From NCBI GenBank assembly GCA_020073705.1, contig JAIQES010000021.1:36219-100218 (forward strand): DNA of 64,000 nucleotides, read 5' to 3'. Under the pieces are notes generated by a model, which had not been told where the DNA came from, did not search any database, and saw only the letters and a list, made by a program, of their open reading frames with translations. Position numbers and translations under genes: made by a program. Positions within the stretch are counted from its first letter, which is position 1; each line of letters begins with the position of its first letter. Below are positions 20,242 to 28,951 of this stretch, piece by piece. The stretch comes from Terriglobia bacterium (GTDB taxonomy: Bacteria; Acidobacteriota; Terriglobia; Acidiferrales; UBA7541).

Positions 20242-21972
20242 TCAGGACCCATCCTTTTGCAAATTACCGGCCGAACGCACCGCGTATCCCCGCGTTGCAT
20301 CGTTCGTTGACGGTTCCTTGATCCTCCAGAGGTAGAGAGACGTCCGGATTCCATTGGGGAACACATCTTCCTCAAATTGCTCCGGAGGCCAGCCATAGAT
20401 TCGGAAATTTCGCGAAACGATTCGCGCGCCCGGTTGAAGTTCGGAACGCAGCCGCTCCCGCAGCTTCAAATTTGCATCCGCGCTTAGATACATTGTGACG
20501 ACCGTTGCCTCGGAAATATCCACGCTCTTGGCATCCTGCTGGAGAAACCGCACCAGGCTCTCGACTCCATGCCGCCGGGCATTCGCTTGAGCCTCGGCAA
20601 TCCGCTCGGGGTTGATGTCCACCCCCACGGCACAGATGCCGTATCTCTCCGCTGCCGTTACGACAATCCTTCCGTCACCACATCCCAGGTCATAAAGCAC
20701 ATCGCCCGGCTGGACGCCCGCAAACTGAAGCATGTGGTCAACGACTTCTTGAGGTGTCGGATCATATATGGCAAGGTCCGGCTTAAGCCGCCGCCGAAGA
20801 CCCCAGCCGTACTCCCGCAGCAGCCTCCAAGGACGCACAAGCACATAAAGGGGAGCCAGCGCCCTGGGCAGGCGGACGCTCTCGCGATCGCGCTCTGTAG
20901 GGCTCATGGCAAGCCGCACCAAATGCTGCATCCCAGGCCCGATTCGATCCCGCGACCGCAGCCGGAATACGGCGCGGGGCAATACCCCGGGGCTTGCATC
21001 GGAGTTCCCCTGAAACTGTTCGCGCACTTTGTTCGCGAGCCAGCGAACGCTGGAGTCCCGCTGAGCCTTTTCCAAGACGGACTGCGGCAGCGATGCCCCC
21101 AGCAGATCGTGCGCCAGATAAAGTCCCAACAAGAGCACGCGCGTGGACTTCATTTCCGCGGCGATCTGCATGGCCAGCGCCCAGTCCACCGGCTGCGCCG
21201 TGATGAGTTCGGCCACATCGGCGATCCACGCCAGGCGATCCCAGAAATGTTTTGTGCCGTGAACGCACAACATCACCAGCGTGTCTTCGATTGAAAACGT
21301 GCGCATCTTCCGCCCGGCGATTTCGACGGTGATCAATCGGCGTCTGATTTCGTCGAAGTCCAACGGAGTGGGGAAATACCGAAGTGTGCGCTCCGTGTGC
21401 AGTTCAATTTGAGCGCGCGTAGCTTCCCGGAAGAAACCGTACTGACCGGGCGCGGGACCGCTCCGGCCCGCCTGCCGCTCTTGCAATCCAAATTCAGCGC
21501 GAAAACCGGCGGATTCCAGCAGAGCCGTTGCGCGCGGAATGTGTTCCTGTTCCAAAACAAAATCCAGATCAATGAACGTCCGCTGCGTAAGGTTCTGATA
21601 GGCGAGCCAGCTCAGGATGGGCCCTTTATAAGGAATCAACAGGCACTGTTCGCGCTCGAAGATTTTGTGGATACGCAAGAGCTCGGAGAGAAGAAGCAAA
21701 GCCAATCCCGATGCTTCCCGCGCGCGCTCCCGCAAACTTTCCAGCCAAATAGGCGGCACGAGTTCTTCTCCGGCGAGGCTCAGATTTTCATAAAGGAACG
21801 GCGCAACGTGGTGCTGGAACGCAGCCGCCACGACGCCGGACCAGTTCAATCTGCCGCGGAGAAGTGCGCGGATGCGTTCGGCAGCCGTTTCATCCGGACG
21901 TTTACGAGCAGCGCATAAAATCAACTCTAGTTCCGGACTTAATCCTTCCCTCCACTTTGGATTCACGCTCAT
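20242..21972 (-). CDS. Fusion: uncharacterised nucleotidyltransferase (NTase_5-like) + class I SAM methyltransferase
   Basis: N-term LLIPYKGPILSWLAYQNLTQRTFIDLDFVLEQE...IELHTERTLRYF...HGTKHFWDRLAWIADVAELI; C-term GDVLYDLGCGDGRIVVTAAERYGICAVGVDINP. Confidence 0.75.
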   Translation of the reverse strand: MSVNPKWREGLSPELELILCAARKRPDETAAERIRALLRGRLNWSGVVAAAFQHHVAPFLYENLSLAGEELVPPIWLESLRERAREASGLALLLLSELLRIHKIFEREQCLLIPYKGPILSWLAYQNLTQRTFIDLDFVLEQEHIPRATALLESAGFRAEFGLQERQAGRSGPAPGQYGFFREATRAQIELHTERTLRYFPTPLDFDEIRRRLITVEIAGRKMRTFSIEDTLVMLCVHGTKHFWDRLAWIADVAELITAQPVDWALAMQIAAEMKSTRVLLLGLYLAHDLLGASLPQSVLEKAQRDSSVRWLANKVREQFQGNSDASPGVLPRAVFRLRSRDRIGPGMQHLVRLAMSPTERDRESVRLPRALAPLYVLVRPWRLLREYGWGLRRRLKPDLAIYDPTPQEVVDHMLQFAGVQPGDVLYDLGCGDGRIVVTAAERYGICAVGVDINPERIAEAQANARRHGVESLVRFLQQDAKSVDISEATVVTMYLSADANLKLRERLRSELQPGARIVSRNFRIYGWPPEQFEEDVFPNGIRTSLYLWRIKEPSTNDATRGYAVRSAGNLQKDGS

Positions 21973-22135
21973 CGCGACACTTATTCTGGCAGGATTCCGG
22001 ATTGTCAGAGGAGGAAAAATAGGCGCGTGTGCCGAAATCTGCCGGCAACGATAGGCAAGCAATCGGCGCCAGGCCGTGACGAGGGCGGAAACGCCGCGTC
22101 TTTTTGGGAGGGTCTGACCCAAGTGGGTTGAAAAA

Positions 22136-23290
22136 TCAGGCGCCCAGCGCGCTGCTTTCGGTCACTCGGGCGGTTAAATTCTGCGCGGCGTGTTGCAAAC
22201 CCTGAATTTGGACCAACTGCAAACGCTGCGGCTGCGGGGACGCTTTCCTGGCTTCGAGGTACTCCGATGAAATCCCGGTCTTCGCGTAAGACTTCTCGCA
22301 GTCCTGATAAGAGGGTCCGCGCATGTCTCCTTCCAGGTATGCAAGCCCCGGGCAACGCGTGCAGGTCGCGCCATGGGCGCACTGGGAGCAGGTTGGCATG
22401 TCACGCAATTTGATCGACCGGACCTCTTTGAGCTGGGGAGAATCGCGCCAAATGTCGGCAAACTTCATGCGCCGCACGTTGCCGCTGGGAAGAGGAAACT
22501 GCACGCACGGATAAACATCCCCATAAGGAGAAACATAACAAGCCGTGTGGCCCGCGCTGCATGGCACAGCGTCCAGGGCCTCCGCATCCGGACCTTGCGG
22601 AGGTGCGCAAAACTCCTCCGCATTACCGGTGAGGGCTTCGTTCTGAAATACCTCCCTTAATGCGGCCTCGTCGACGTTCAAACCAAGTATGGACCGGTCA
22701 CCATCCATCATGGGTGTGATCGTAGGGTCGATGATGAACTGCGCGCCCAGTTCGGCGGCCAACGCCTTCACGCCGTGATAATCGTGGACGTTTTGTACCA
22801 TCAGCACATTGGCCATGATGACGTGTATGCCGTGCGCCCGTAACCGGCGTATGGCTTCGATCGACTGCGCGAGCGATCCTGGCAGCTTGGTAATGGCGTC
22901 GTGAACCTCGGGGCGATGCGAATAGATACTGACCTGCACCGATTCCACGCCCAGGGAGACGATGCGGTCTGCTTCCTTCTTCCGTATCAAGATCCCATTG
23001 GTCTTGAGCTTGATGCAGAAGGTCCGCGCGCGGGCGTACTCCAGAATCTCGAAGAAATCCCGGCGCATCATGATTTCGCCGCCGCTGATGGTCAGATAGA
23101 AAACGCCGGCATCGGCCATCTGGTCAAGAAGGTCTTTGATTTCCGCCGTGGTCATCTCGCCGTGATCGTGGTGATCGAGATAGCAATGGACACAGCGCTC
23201 GTTGCAGCGATAGGTCAGGTCTAGTTGCACACTGAGCGGAATGCCCCTCTGGAGCGCCTTGCCGACCATTTCTTCGACTAGACTACTCAT
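22136..23290 (-). CDS. Radical SAM/SPASM-like peptide-modifying enzyme
   Basis: LDLTYRCNERCVHCYLDHHD (CxxxCxxC); C-terminal Cys set CYVSPYGDVYPCVQFPL...CSQCAHGATCTRCPGLAYLE. Confidence 0.9.
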   Translation of the reverse strand: MSSLVEEMVGKALQRGIPLSVQLDLTYRCNERCVHCYLDHHDHGEMTTAEIKDLLDQMADAGVFYLTISGGEIMMRRDFFEILEYARARTFCIKLKTNGILIRKKEADRIVSLGVESVQVSIYSHRPEVHDAITKLPGSLAQSIEAIRRLRAHGIHVIMANVLMVQNVHDYHGVKALAAELGAQFIIDPTITPMMDGDRSILGLNVDEAALREVFQNEALTGNAEEFCAPPQGPDAEALDAVPCSAGHTACYVSPYGDVYPCVQFPLPSGNVRRMKFADIWRDSPQLKEVRSIKLRDMPTCSQCAHGATCTRCPGLAYLEGDMRGPSYQDCEKSYAKTGISSEYLEARKASPQPQRLQLVQIQGLQHAAQNLTARVTESSALGA

Positions 23291-23607
23291 GGCGTCTCCC
23301 TTGGCAAACTGGCGGGCTGGGCAATCGGCTTGTCGGAAAGCAGCAGGAGGCCATGCTTGGCCAGTTGTTCGACGAGGACTTCCGCATCCTTCAAGGCCAC
23401 TTCCGGCGTGATGTCGTATTGCGCGCAAACCTTCTTCGTGACAATTTCCTCGAGCGGAGTCGCGCCGTCCGCCGCTTCCCAGATGACCGTGGCTACCTCG
23501 TCCAACGTAAATAGGGTGGAGTCGGTGGCGGACATGACCATCGTTTCATCGCCCAGCACGCGCGAGGCGATCGCCGTGCTTCGAGCCACATAGCGCTTTT
23601 CGCTCAT
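23287..23607 (-). CDS. PqqD family peptide chaperone (RiPP recognition element)
   Basis: ATGA-coupled to the radical SAM gene; SRVLGDETMVMSATDSTLFTLDEVATVIWEAADGATPLEEIV. Confidence 0.85.
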   Translation of the reverse strand: MSEKRYVARSTAIASRVLGDETMVMSATDSTLFTLDEVATVIWEAADGATPLEEIVTKKVCAQYDITPEVALKDAEVLVEQLAKHGLLLLSDKPIAQPASLPRETP

Positions 23608-24407
23608 ACAATCAGCTCCCACACGCGCGAATCCGGCACAAACGTCAGCCGCCGCACGGGCACCCGGCTGACAAAATCGCAGGCCGCGTCGAAGACCAGC
23701 TTCACGAACTCAGCATCCCGCGCAAAGAAAAGAATATTCCCAAGCAGGCCGCGGACGGCATCGGTCCCGGCGACAGGCTCGATCTTATTCTCCGAACCTT
23801 TGGCGAGCAGGTACAAAGCCTCGATGGGCGCGCGCAGGTTTTCTCCAGCGTGGGCCAGTTCGCCGAAAAATGGCGTGCCTACCGCAAAATATCGGTCATC
23901 CTGCCGCGTCACATAGGAAATCTCGTCGGTAAGCAAGGTGGCGTCTGGAGGAGCCAGTCTTGCCATCGTGGTCTTCCCGGCGCCGGAGACGCCGGGAAAC
24001 AGGAATGCCCGGCCGTTCCGTATGGCGCTCGAAGCGTGCACCAGGAAACCACCCTTCCGGGCGAGCAGAAGCGTGTGCACGATGCGCAGCACGGAATCGA
24101 GCGAGTAAGGGTTGCTGGTTTGCTGGATGCGCCCGCGCGACGCCGACGGATTCCATTCGGCGCGGAAATCTCCGCGCTCCATCAGCCAGCGGCCGGAATC
24201 CCATGTCACTCGAACATCTTCGTCCCTGGGTTCGGCGCCCGGCGGTGCCAGCTCAATGTCAAATTCGAAGCCGGTGTCGTTCGAGGAACTCACGTAACCC
24301 GCGTAGCGTTCGATAATCAGGCGAATGAAGGCAGGGTCGTCGCAACGCAACCGTATGGGCAGGCCGCCGATCTCGACCACCACATCGGAGCGCTGCGCTG
24401 CCGCCAT
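23604..24407 (-). CDS. HprK-related kinase (HPr kinase-like P-loop protein)
   Basis: LVHASSAIRNGRAFLFPGVSGAGKTTMARLAPPDATLLTDEISYV; TGATG overlap with the upstream gene. Confidence 0.8.
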   Translation of the reverse strand: MAAAQRSDVVVEIGGLPIRLRCDDPAFIRLIIERYAGYVSSSNDTGFEFDIELAPPGAEPRDEDVRVTWDSGRWLMERGDFRAEWNPSASRGRIQQTSNPYSLDSVLRIVHTLLLARKGGFLVHASSAIRNGRAFLFPGVSGAGKTTMARLAPPDATLLTDEISYVTRQDDRYFAVGTPFFGELAHAGENLRAPIEALYLLAKGSENKIEPVAGTDAVRGLLGNILFFARDAEFVKLVFDAACDFVSRVPVRRLTFVPDSRVWELIV

Positions 24408-25057
24408 CACACCTGGCATTCGAGTGCCCTCTCAGGATGTCCAACAGCCCTTTCGGTGTCATTCCGAGGAACGGAGCGACGAGGAATCTCTCTGCCCTGT
24501 TGGTGTGACAGAGAAAAGCCTTCTGAGAGATTCCTCGCTGCGTTCGGAATGACAGTCAATGGATCGCTGTTCGATGAACGGTTCGAACGGAATCTTCCCC
24601 AAAGCGCAGCCAGCCGCACGTACGCATACGTCGCGTAATCGGAAGTCTGTAGAAGACGGACAATCACTCGTTTCCGTCCACTCGGCTGGGCGATAGATTC
24701 GATCCGCCGGTTGCCGCGCTCGACGGAAATCACGCGTCCGAGGAACTCGGAAGACGAAACCGGGGGATCGTTGTGGCATAGCCGGTCGCCGCGCGTGATC
24801 AGGCACACATGGTCGAGACGTTCCGCGCTGCGCACCACTCTGTGGACGAACAATCGCCCCTTCTGCGAGAAAAGCACGATTTCTCCAGGAGAAATTTCGC
24901 GCAGGCCGGCGCGTCGGATGGAAATCAGATCACCTGGAAGGATAGACGGCGCCATGCTGGTGCCGAAAACACGAAGGCGCACTTCGCCGAATGTGCGGAC
25001 AACTTCGCCCGCAAGGCCATTCGCCAGTGCCGCCGGCACATTCCCTCTTCCATTCAT
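24407..25057 (-). CDS. S24/S26 family (signal-peptidase-like) peptidase
   Basis: RLRVFGTSMAPSILPGDLISIRRAGLREISPGEIVLFSQKGRLFVHRVV; C-terminus runs through a palindromic repeat. Confidence 0.8.
   Translation of the reverse strand: MNGRGNVPAALANGLAGEVVRTFGEVRLRVFGTSMAPSILPGDLISIRRAGLREISPGEIVLFSQKGRLFVHRVVRSAERLDHVCLITRGDRLCHNDPPVSSSEFLGRVISVERGNRRIESIAQPSGRKRVIVRLLQTSDYATYAYVRLAALWGRFRSNRSSNSDPLTVIPNAARNLSEGFSLSHQQGREIPRRSVPRNDTERAVGHPERALECQV
24458..24553. repeat. Dispersed palindromic repeat, copy 1
   Basis: gtcattccgaggaacggagcgacgaggaatctctc...gagagattcctcgctgcgttcggaatgac; partner copy at 37995. Confidence 0.8.
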
Positions 25058-25077
25058 AGGCGCGCGTCCGCCGAGGG

Positions 25078-25251
25078 CTAGGAAGCTTTCCTGTTGTTGT
25101 GGCAACTTTCCTGTGTAGAGAAAACCTTACCGCACGCCAGCGCCGATACTTCGAAGACAGGTTCGAACCGGAACGATGGCGCCTTGTACACCTTCTTGGG
25201 CGTAACCGCCGCTCCGGGCGTCTTGTCTCTCGATGATTTGTCGATGTTCAA
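25078..25251 (-). CDS. Candidate RiPP precursor peptide (57 aa, TTG start)
   Basis: Translated by hand: MNIDKSSRDKTPGAAVTPKKVYKAPSFRFEPVFEVSALACGKVFSTQESCHNNRKAS*; SD-like AAGGGGGG 8 nt upstream; 20 nt upstream of the S26 peptidase start; absent from the supplied ORF track. Confidence 0.75.
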   Translation of the reverse strand: MNIDKSSRDKTPGAAVTPKKVYKAPSFRFEPVFEVSALACGKVFSTQESCHNNRKAS

Positions 25252-25931
25252 GTAATCTGCCCCCCTTCTTCTGCCACTTTAGTGCCGATTGCTGCACGTA
25301 ACGCACGTTCCCCCGAGAGCTGGAACTGCTGCATCAAATTCTTGGGGGGAGAGAAACCAGATGCCGGTGGCTCCAATCGGTCGTCAGGTGGACCGGCCGG
25401 TTTTCCGGGGCCTTGCCGTCCCATCCCTTGAGATCATGTCCTCGGTCGCCCTGTCCCTGCGCGAGTGTCCCGCGCGGCGCGATTGCGCGGCCAAGTAGAA
25501 TTTGGGTCAGCCTGATGCGCCAAGAACTGTTCGGTTTCATTTTCGTCCTCACCGAATAGGTTTACGGCAAAGTCTTATTAGAACAATTTAATCCACGCCG
25601 ATTCATTTGGGCCCAGGCCGCTACACCCTCAGAAGTTTTTGCGCTGCTGTCAAGGCCGGGAAATCCAATCTCACGCAAAACCGATTTCCCATGCGACGAA
25701 AGCGTCCACACGTCCCAGTAATAACCTCAAAGAGTGTAGGGGGCCGGGCAAGAAGTTTCAACACCCAAAAGGCACTAGGTTCCAATCTCACACTCCCAAA
25801 TGATCCAATACTCACAGTGTTTCGCTCCGGCACACATACGCACTTCGCCATGCTCAAATTTCGGCAGGGCCTTGCCACCGCGCCAGAGTAGGTCTTGCTC
25901 CGGCGCGCTGGCCGCGATATAACGGCTCGAC

Positions 25932-26735
25932 GTGACCAAACCTGCGCTGTGCGTCGAGAATCTCGAAAAGTATTTTCCGCCCGCCCTGGCCGGATGGCGG
26001 GCCCTGTTACATCCCGTGGCGAAGCTGACCGTACCCGCCCTGCGCGGAGTTTCCTTCGATATGAAGCCGGGTGAAGTGCTGGCCCTTGTCGGAGCCAACG
26101 GCGCCGGTAAATCCACACTCCTGCGCATCCTCACGACGCTGCTGCTGCCCACGCGAGGACGCGCCGAAGTCTGCGGTTTCGACGTGGCTCGCGAGCCCGC
26201 AAAGGTTCGCCGCCAGCTTGGATATCACACCGGCGCCGATGCGTGCCTTTACGCGCGTCTGAGCGGGCGCGAAAATCTCGAACTATTTGCGGAGTTCAAC
26301 AACATGTCGCGCGCCGATGCGTCCCGGCGCATCGGGGACCTCGCTGAACTGCTCGGTCTGGGCGCGCTGCTGGACCGCCAGGTGCGCACGCTTTCGACCG
26401 GGAACATTCACCGGCTGGGCTTGGCGCGCGCGATGCTTCATCAGCCCTCGGTACTGCTTCTCGATGAGCCGACCCGCAGCCTCGACCCACTGGCCGCGGC
26501 GGAATTCCGGCGCTTTCTTCTTCAGCATATCGTCGGCGAGCTTGGCACAACCGTCTTGTTCGCTTCGCACGCGCTGGCCGAGGTGGAACAGCTCGCCAAA
26601 CGGATTGTGGTGCTCGACCGGGGACAAATGTTGATTTGCGGCACGCCCTCGGCGGTCAAGGCCGCGGCTGGCGCTGAGACGCTTGAGGGTTCGCTCGAAA
26701 TTCTGGCGCACGGCCCGGAGGTGCAGGCTTTGTGA
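25932..26735 (+). CDS. ABC transporter ATP-binding protein
   Basis: Walker A GANGAGKSTLL, Walker B VLLLDEPTRSLDP; unusual signature LSTGNIHRLGLARAML. Confidence 0.9.
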   Translation: MTKPALCVENLEKYFPPALAGWRALLHPVAKLTVPALRGVSFDMKPGEVLALVGANGAGKSTLLRILTTLLLPTRGRAEVCGFDVAREPAKVRRQLGYHTGADACLYARLSGRENLELFAEFNNMSRADASRRIGDLAELLGLGALLDRQVRTLSTGNIHRLGLARAMLHQPSVLLLDEPTRSLDPLAAAEFRRFLLQHIVGELGTTVLFASHALAEVEQLAKRIVVLDRGQMLICGTPSAVKAAAGAETLEGSLEILAHGPEVQAL

Positions 26736-27565
26736 GCGGCCAAATTCATTTTCGCAGAACGCTTCGCAAGATGGCGGTGCTGTTCCGCCGGGATTTCGCC
26801 GTCGCGCGCAGTTACCGCGCCGCTTTCCTCCTGGAGCTGTTCGAGACGCTGTTTGGCGTGGCCGGCTTCTATTTCCTCTCGCGATTTATCGAAAGCCCGC
26901 AATTGGAGCGGGCGTTGCCGCAGGGCGGAACTTATTTTTCATTCGCCCTGGTCGGACTGGCGTTCTTCGACTACCTGAGCGTTGCCCTCCATACATTTGA
27001 CAACAGTTTGCAGGACGCCAGGCAAAACGGCACGCTCGAAAATCTGCTCGTCACGCAGACCTCGCTTCCGGTGATCCTGGCCGGATCGAGCCTGTATCCT
27101 TTCGCGTTGTTGTCGTTGCGCACGGTGATCTACCTCGGCTGGGGTGCGGCATTGTTCGGTTTTCCGTTGCGCGAGGCGAACTGGCCCGGCGCGCTGTTAC
27201 TTCTGGCCGCATCCATCCTTGCGTTTTCCGGCCTGGGAATCCTGAGCGCGAGTTATTTGCTGGTCTTCAAGCGCGGCAATCCGTTGAACTGGGCGGTGAT
27301 CGGCCTTTCTTCCGTAGTGGGGGGAATGATGTATCCGGTGTCGGTGCTGCCCTCATGGCTGCAGCAGGTGGCGCGCCTGGTGCCGGTCACCTACGCTCTG
27401 GAAGGAATGCGCGCAGCGCTGCTGGGCCATGCCACTCTGCGGGAGTTATGGCCGTCACTGGGGGCCTTGCTGGTTTTCGCGGCTATCCTGCTGCCGGCCT
27501 CCTTCGCAATCTTCTTCTTGGCGCTGCGCCGGACAAAGATTACCGGCACGCTTACCCATTTCTAG
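26732..27565 (+). CDS. ABC-2 type transporter permease
   Basis: GTG start overlapping the upstream stop; 6-TM ABC-2 pattern, GMMYPVSVLPSWLQQVARLVPVTYALEGMRAALLG. Confidence 0.88.
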   Translation: MSGQIHFRRTLRKMAVLFRRDFAVARSYRAAFLLELFETLFGVAGFYFLSRFIESPQLERALPQGGTYFSFALVGLAFFDYLSVALHTFDNSLQDARQNGTLENLLVTQTSLPVILAGSSLYPFALLSLRTVIYLGWGAALFGFPLREANWPGALLLLAASILAFSGLGILSASYLLVFKRGNPLNWAVIGLSSVVGGMMYPVSVLPSWLQQVARLVPVTYALEGMRAALLGHATLRELWPSLGALLVFAAILLPASFAIFFLALRRTKITGTLTHF

Positions 27566-27727
27566 CGGCGATCTCAAAGCACAGCAAGATCCCGGGCAAC
27601 GAACACACGAACCCGCTCAGGCAAGCCATAAAACTTGAAGGTGAAAACCGGACAGGGAGATGGAAGAAAAGTCACGCATCTTCAGGCCGGGATTGCCGAC
27701 CCGAAGATGCGCCAGAAAAATCGAGAG

Positions 27728-28891
27728 TTACTTCTTGCCTTTCGTTGGCTTTGGCTTTGGAGCCTCCCCGACTTTCGTGGAAATGCCGCCGACTCCCATG
27801 GCCTGCAACGATTCGAGCCCCTGCTTGGCCTGTGCGCCGATGGACCCGTTCGGATCGAGCTCTATTGCCTTCTGATAGGCTTCAATTGTGCCGGGCTGAA
27901 TCACCGGGGTCATTTTATCGCCCTCGGTCTTGAACTCCATGGTGTTGACCAGGGCGACGCCCAACAGATACCAGCCCTGCGCATTCTTTGGATCTAGCGT
28001 CGTGGCCTTCTGCAGCGGTTCGATGGCTTCCTTCATGCGGTTCGCCTGATAGAGGACGACTCCGAAGTTGCGCCATGCGAGCGCGGCATTAGTTGGGTCA
28101 AGGTCGACGTACTTTTGATAGGCGGCCCTTGCCTCGTCGACTTTCCCGAGCTTGGCCAGGTCGTTTCCCAGGTTGTTGTAGTTGCTGGCCACATCAGGCT
28201 TCAGTGCGATGGATTTCTGATACGTGTCGGCCGCTTCCTGCCACTTGTTCATGCTTTCGTAAGCCTCTCCCAACCGGGATAGGACGATGGCTCGGTTCAG
28301 ATCTTCCGGCTTCATCAATTGCTGGGCGGCATCCAACTCGGTCACGGCCGTGGTGCCAGCTTTTGCGATCTTTTCTTGAATGGGAGCTTGCTGGTCCTTG
28401 GACGTCTGGGCAAGTTGAGCCTGGGCCGCCTTCAGATCATTAATGGCTTGCAGACCCGCATCGTAATGCGACTTCAATGCCTGAAACCCTTTCTCCGCCT
28501 CCGCCCGCTTCACGGCTTCTTCAACGGCGCCCTTTTCCTTCTCCAGGTTGATGTCAAAAGCAGGCACATTCCCGCCGGCAAGCTTCACGCCTGTCTGATA
28601 GATAACCTGATCTTTTACTTTCAAGTCGATGGAGTAGCTTCCTGCGGCAAGGCTGCCTGCCGAATAGTGTCCTTTGGCGTCCGTCTTGGCCTCGATGGTC
28701 TTATTCGACGCGACATTCGTGATGACCAGAGTGACATCGGGGTAGGGCTTTCCAGCGGTGTCCGTCACGGTGCCTTGCAATTCGCTAGCGCCCTGCGCGT
28801 AGGCGGCAGTGGCCAGCCACGGCGCCAGCGGCCCGGCCATTAGCGAGAGCATTACTGCCATCCAGAATGCCTTCGTTCGGTTCCTGATCAT
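27728..28891 (-). CDS. TPR-repeat protein with N-terminal carboxypeptidase-regulatory-like domain
   Basis: Signal peptide; GTVTDTAGKPYPDVTLVITN...; TPRs DTYQKSIALKPDVASNYNNLGNDLAKLGKVDEARAAYQKYVDLDP. Confidence 0.85.
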   Translation of the reverse strand: MIRNRTKAFWMAVMLSLMAGPLAPWLATAAYAQGASELQGTVTDTAGKPYPDVTLVITNVASNKTIEAKTDAKGHYSAGSLAAGSYSIDLKVKDQVIYQTGVKLAGGNVPAFDINLEKEKGAVEEAVKRAEAEKGFQALKSHYDAGLQAINDLKAAQAQLAQTSKDQQAPIQEKIAKAGTTAVTELDAAQQLMKPEDLNRAIVLSRLGEAYESMNKWQEAADTYQKSIALKPDVASNYNNLGNDLAKLGKVDEARAAYQKYVDLDPTNAALAWRNFGVVLYQANRMKEAIEPLQKATTLDPKNAQGWYLLGVALVNTMEFKTEGDKMTPVIQPGTIEAYQKAIELDPNGSIGAQAKQGLESLQAMGVGGISTKVGEAPKPKPTKGKK

Positions 28892-28951
28892 GATATCAAC
28901 TGCCTCCTAAGCAGCGCAGATCCGCCGGGGATTGTCCGTGCGGTGTTTCTA

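Noticed and set aside
22136-25251. Lasso-peptide biosynthesis cluster
   Set aside because: A PqqD-like protein and a short peptide are present, but no asparagine-synthetase-like cyclase or transglutaminase-like protease is seen
25361-25498. Plus-strand 45-aa ORF MPVAPIGRQVDRPVFRGLAVPSLEIMSSVALSLRECPARRDCAAK as a second precursor
   Set aside because: It has an SD-like upstream sequence, but no leader similarity to the 25078 peptide and the opposite orientation; too weak to call
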